The notes under the pieces were generated by a model that saw only the letters and a program-made list of their open reading frames with translations, had not been told where the DNA came from and searched no databases. From positions 1 to 9,445 of the forward strand of contig CALIIG010000326.1 in NCBI GenBank assembly GCA_938018155.1: a stretch of DNA of 9,445 nucleotides, given 5' to 3'. Of this stretch, positions 6,901 to 9,445 are shown piece by piece (position 1 is the stretch's first letter; the number at the start of each line of letters is the position of its first letter). The stretch comes from an uncultured Prevotella sp. GTDB taxonomy: Bacteria; Bacteroidota; Bacteroidia; Bacteroidales; Bacteroidaceae. Position numbers and translations under genes: made by a program.

Positions 6901-7423
6901 CACGGGCCGTTCGAATGTGCCTAAGTTCAATTTCGGTATACAGGCACATGCTGAATGGAAGGGCATTGACTTCTCAATGAACTGGGGCGGTGCAACAGGC
7001 TTCAGTACATACTGGCGCGAAATAGGCCAGAATTCGTCAGATGTAGTATACGGTCTGGCACTTCCGAAGAAGGCTGCATACGACCATTACTTCTACGATC
7101 CGGCCGATCCTAACGACCCGCGCACCAATATTACCTCTAAAAATCCGCGCCTTGTGCTCACCAATCCGGGACAGAGCGACGGCCTTTCAAGCACATTGAG
7201 GCTGTATAGCTGCGATTTTCTGAAGCTCCGTAACCTTACATGGGGTTACACTTTCCCAAAATTCATGTCGAATGCAGTGTATGCACAGAGTATCCGCGTG
7301 TACTTCTCGGGTGAAAATCTGCTCACCATCACGTCGTTCCCGGGGCTTGATCCTGAGATGCGTTCGGGAGAAGGCTATACTACCATGCGCCAGTTCTCAT
7401 TCGGTGTAAACGTTACTTTCTAA
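3905..7423 (+). CDS. SusC/RagA-family TonB-dependent outer-membrane transporter with STN signalling domain
   Basis: This 1172-residue protein would import a glycan or oligosaccharide across the outer membrane with TonB energy, working with the downstream SusD. A signal peptide covers residues 1-22 (cleavage after AGA, before Gln23). An STN (secretin/TonB short N-terminal) domain follows at about 28-95, then a carboxypeptidase-D-like regulatory domain at 110-183 (SGRVTDANGEPVAGAVV). A TonB-box-like NEVVVVGYG lies at 189-197, and the plug at about 200-315 carries the SusC signature DAASCAIYGNRGANGVILVT at 291-310. The beta-barrel ends in FSFGVNVTF. A DxNxDG loop at about 984-989 is common in the family. 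The protein is longer than a typical SusC of about 1000-1050 residues because of the STN domain, which in the family signals to a FecR-like anti-sigma factor. No such partner is encoded here. The ATG at 3905 gives a complete signal peptide. Substrate unknown. Confidence 0.95.
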   Translation: MVSKRLFTTGLAALCFCSFAGAQRLSMNLQSVTVGQAVEQLQSEGYTLICPGGELNMSHRVHVDASTLQQAVEQILTGQDVSYTVSGNKIIVEPRQHGAMAQQQHPSATQTFSGRVTDANGEPVAGAVVKVKATGRAVVTNAEGEWTIQARQGDELEFTSLGFTPSKLKLSSKTTGVSVQMADDNKLLNEVVVVGYGTQKKVNLTGAVSSVDFTRENSRPVTTATQALAGMAAGVQVLQGSGRPNSEGFGINIRGIGTLNNASPLVLVDGMEMSLSTVNPNDIERISILKDAASCAIYGNRGANGVILVTTKTGQAGKVTVSYSGRLALNTPSRLVRFVSNYGDYMEFVNEAGTNVGSGITYNSDIIKQWRDAEANPNGISESGYPNYVAYPNTDWYDVIYKTKVMQEHSLSLLGSEKRTRYNLGLTYLDNPGMIVRSGVKKYFVNLNLVSDITRFLQVGAHLWGYHTDQQRNDVGNLSEWSFLKTVPGVYPYYDGHYGGVENSAEDGAVGNPLLNLNGNGDSYYKHNQLYTTVFGQLKFLNDFTFKTVFGYDYYQRRDKYSGGVNELYSFSRKQVVSPAPSLDQVHVYMYYNQHYNWKWTNTLAWGHTFGKVHDVNALLGFEEGKFYSTYLDTSKYGIIDPTITDMSTVTNMNYIYGTDSQNRFRSLFGRVNYAFASKYLVELDFRRDGSSKFAPKHRWGFFPSASAGWRISEEQFAKNSFLHVFDNLKLRASYGKLGNSSVDDYAYQSWYESGFTIMGGKKVPRFYLKKLPNIDITWETTKTFNIGLDFSVLNNRLSGVLDYYNKRTTGILYSPSIALTYGDKVSPLQNLAEVSNKGFEMTLRWEDHIGDVKYGVAVNGTWNKNRVEKYKGSWVHGWGANPKDPNPNKYYSNLGEVSSGGSQRIVEGHQMNEFFLHKPYHGTGQYFNEDGTVNKAGGPRDGMIRTEDDMKWLKAMVDAGYKFFPKQRIARNGIWYGDYIFDDTNGDGVYGGNYDESFTGRSNVPKFNFGIQAHAEWKGIDFSMNWGGATGFSTYWREIGQNSSDVVYGLALPKKAAYDHYFYDPADPNDPRTNITSKNPRLVLTNPGQSDGLSSTLRLYSCDFLKLRNLTWGYTFPKFMSNAVYAQSIRVYFSGENLLTITSFPGLDPEMRSGEGYTTMRQFSFGVNVTF

Positions 7424-7443
7424 AACCTTAGCTCACAAAACTT

Positions 7444-9288
7444 ATGAAATTACATATAAAAAATATGCTCCCCGCACTGTCGTTGGCTGTGGCCGGGCTT
7501 ACGATGACAGGCTGTTCAGCCGATTTCCTCGATACAAAGCCAACGAGCCGTGTCAGTACGGGCAATGTATGGACCACACGAAACCTGGCTAACAATGCGG
7601 TAAACGGTGCATACGAACGTTTCTTCTACGAGTATAACAACCAGTGGGGGCGTCACACCCTTGACGTGTATACCGAACAATGCGACCTCGATGTGAACTG
7701 GGTGGCAGGCGATGCACCCCTTGTTGGCGGAGCGGCTACAGCATCATCGGGTGCCTTCTCTTATTGGTGGAAACTGTTTTATGAGGAAATTTACCGCACA
7801 AGCAACGTGATAGTGAACCTTAATCAGGTGCCTGACATGTCGGCCGAAGAGAAGGCTCGCGACATCGCCGAGTGCAAATTCCTGCGCAGCTGGGCTTATT
7901 ATCGTGCCAATTGCTTATGGCGCGGCGTTCCCATTTATACCGAACCGGTGGAATATGGCCACGCTACAAAGGGCCGTTCTACCGAAGAAGAAGTGTGGGA
8001 ACAAATTATAAAAGACTGCTCTGAGGCTATCGACGATCCCAATCTGCCCGATAAATACAGTACCGGCGATGCCAATTACGGGCGTGTTACCAAAGCTGCC
8101 GCACTGTATTTACGCGGTCAGGTTTATATGTGGCAGAAGCAATGGGCCAGGGCTGAGGCCGATTTCAAGGCCGTTACCCATATGGGATACAGCCTGTTCC
8201 ACGATTATAAGGCCATGTTCAAAGCCGCCAACGAGCGCAACGATGAGTATATTTTCCAGTATCAATATACCGATGACGAGGGTCTGGGCAACGATTTCAG
8301 CCAGTTCTTCGGGAACAGAAATACCGTTGATTTTGCCTGGAACAACTTTATTCCCAATCCTAAATTTGTCGATTCATACGAGTGGGCCGACGGCAAGCCT
8401 TTCCATATCGACGATGTAATACCGGGCTATTCTAACCTGACGCCTGTACAACGCTCGGCATATTACCTTCGCGACGGACTTGCCCCCAACGCTACCGGCC
8501 CTATGGGAGCAAAGCTGAGGAAAGGCTTTAAGCAAATGAAGACGTATGGTTCAGACATGACAAAGTATGACAAAACGGGCAATGAAGCCCGCATCCGCCG
8601 CGTTTACGACGGCCGCGATCCGCGTATGGGTATGAACTTCATTACGCCTTACTCTACCTATGTGGGCGGCTGTACAGCCGATAACCATACCTATACCCTG
8701 CGCTGGCCGTACATAGGGGCCGACACATCCGAGCCTTTCGACCTGCGAACCGATACCAACGACCGCTACTATTACCTCTGGCGCAAGTTTGTTATCGAAG
8801 GCCGCGAGAGCCGTACCATGTGGGATTGCGACATCGATATTCCCGTAATACGCTATGCCGATGTACTGCTGTGCCTGGCTGAAGCACTGAACGAGCAGGG
8901 AAAAACAAACGAAGCCGTTACCTATGTCAATATGGTGCGTGGACGAATACCCGGGCTTGCCCTGCTCAATTCGAACACATATACCACCGTTACCGGTCAG
9001 GACAATATGCGTCAGCGTATCCGTAACGAGTATGGATGGGAACTATGCGGTGAAAATGTCATGTTCTACAAGGAGCTTCGCTGGGGTACATGGGCCGACA
9101 AAAAGTTTGGAACCAACCGCAACTCAGTCCAGCCCGCCGACTATGACGGTGCTAACGGTATGACCGAAATATGGGGAACGAAGCGTTATACGCTCACTTT
9201 CCTTGGCGATTATACCGCTAAATGGCCTGTTCCGCAGGAAGAGATAGAACGCAATCCTAACCTTGTGCAGAACGAAGGATGGCAATAA
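7444..9288 (+). CDS. SusD/RagB-family surface glycan-binding lipoprotein
   Basis: This 614-residue lipoprotein is the surface partner of the preceding SusC. In the family it caps the transporter barrel and hands bound glycan to it. The signal peptide ends at the lipobox-like MTGC with Cys24 as the lipidated residue, followed by SADFLDTKPTS, a standard SusD mature start. The SusD-like N-terminal region (about 25-230, including KFLRSWAYYRANCLWRGVPI at 145-164) supplies TPR-like helices. The SusD/RagB C-terminal domain (about 270-614) contains IPVIRYADVLLCLAEALNEQ at 466-485, RNEYGWELCGENVMFYKELR at 527-546 and the terminal WPVPQEEIERNPNLVQNEGW at 594-613. All family landmarks are present and the gene is complete. 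It starts 20 bp after the susC stop with no terminator between, so the two are almost certainly co-transcribed. The ligand cannot be deduced. Confidence 0.96.
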   Translation: MKLHIKNMLPALSLAVAGLTMTGCSADFLDTKPTSRVSTGNVWTTRNLANNAVNGAYERFFYEYNNQWGRHTLDVYTEQCDLDVNWVAGDAPLVGGAATASSGAFSYWWKLFYEEIYRTSNVIVNLNQVPDMSAEEKARDIAECKFLRSWAYYRANCLWRGVPIYTEPVEYGHATKGRSTEEEVWEQIIKDCSEAIDDPNLPDKYSTGDANYGRVTKAAALYLRGQVYMWQKQWARAEADFKAVTHMGYSLFHDYKAMFKAANERNDEYIFQYQYTDDEGLGNDFSQFFGNRNTVDFAWNNFIPNPKFVDSYEWADGKPFHIDDVIPGYSNLTPVQRSAYYLRDGLAPNATGPMGAKLRKGFKQMKTYGSDMTKYDKTGNEARIRRVYDGRDPRMGMNFITPYSTYVGGCTADNHTYTLRWPYIGADTSEPFDLRTDTNDRYYYLWRKFVIEGRESRTMWDCDIDIPVIRYADVLLCLAEALNEQGKTNEAVTYVNMVRGRIPGLALLNSNTYTTVTGQDNMRQRIRNEYGWELCGENVMFYKELRWGTWADKKFGTNRNSVQPADYDGANGMTEIWGTKRYTLTFLGDYTAKWPVPQEEIERNPNLVQNEGWQ

Positions 9289-9445
9289 TGCAAATGGGTT
9301 AAACAAAAAAGGAAGAAAGAGAGTGGGATATATTCCGCTTCGTTTCAAAGTGGTGTACAGTATTTTTAATGCTCTATATCGGGGAGTTCTTGGAAAAGCC
9401 ACACTAATTTGACCCACCCTGTCAAAGTATTTTAGACCCAGTAAG
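9289..9445 (+). other. Non-coding tail downstream of susD
   Basis: No gene start or clear rho-independent terminator is visible in these 157 bases. The only structure I see is a perfect inverted repeat, TTTGAC (9408-9413) and GTCAAA (9421-9426), with a 7-base loop and GTATTTTA after it. It could be a weak terminator or a regulator site. The susC-susD operon may continue beyond the window, as PUL operons often do. Confidence 0.5.

Noticed and set aside
9124..9417. 97-codon minus-strand open frame over the end of susD
   Set aside because: About half is antisense to the conserved susD C-terminus, and the rest shows no family signature or promoter.

Overview
The window looks like chromosomal DNA of a Bacteroidales bacterium, most likely a Prevotella/Bacteroides-type gut or oral species. 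Three things point there: a SusC/SusD outer-membrane pair, two close matches to the Bacteroidetes promoter (TTG/TTTG, about 20 bp, then TAnnTTTG), and start codons preceded by AT-rich DNA rather than a strong Shine-Dalgarno. I cannot name the species.

Only four genes are convincing. On the minus strand at 2309-2841 there is a type II toxin-antitoxin operon, a Phd/YefM-family antitoxin followed by a YoeB-family toxin, with its own promoter and an ATGA overlap. On the plus strand at 3905-9288 there is a glycan-uptake pair: a 1172-residue SusC/RagA TonB-dependent transporter with an extra N-terminal STN signalling domain, then a 614-residue SusD/RagB lipoprotein 20 bp downstream. SusD would capture a glycan or oligosaccharide at the cell surface and SusC would import it using TonB energy. 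The STN domain suggests SusC also signals to an anti-sigma/ECF-sigma pair, but none is encoded here. The substrate cannot be read from this window.

The remaining 3.3 kb (1-2308 and 2842-3904) carries no convincing gene and is the most unusual part. It contains several separate families of short degenerate direct repeats with unrelated unit sequences: TGCGACAAA-type at 204-291, 449-610 and 727-786; GGTGAAAT-type at 963-1072; CGTAATCG-type at 1320-1612; a G-rich palindromic family at 1604-1656, 1780-1876, 2946-3041 and, inverted, 3170-3301; and a weaker AAAAC/GCCG-type in the SusC leader at 3559-3844. All of them repeat with the same spacing of 22 bp (sometimes 44, occasionally 21, 30 or 31). 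A 22-bp register is not a multiple of three, so it is not coding, and it is close to two turns of B-DNA. A shared spacing across unrelated sequences suggests a geometric or mechanistic constraint, such as arrayed protein binding or a process that lays down 22-nt units. The function is unknown to me.

A strong promoter match at 3403-3434 would give susC a leader of about 465 nt that includes one of these arrays. The last 157 bases after susD hold no recognised gene.
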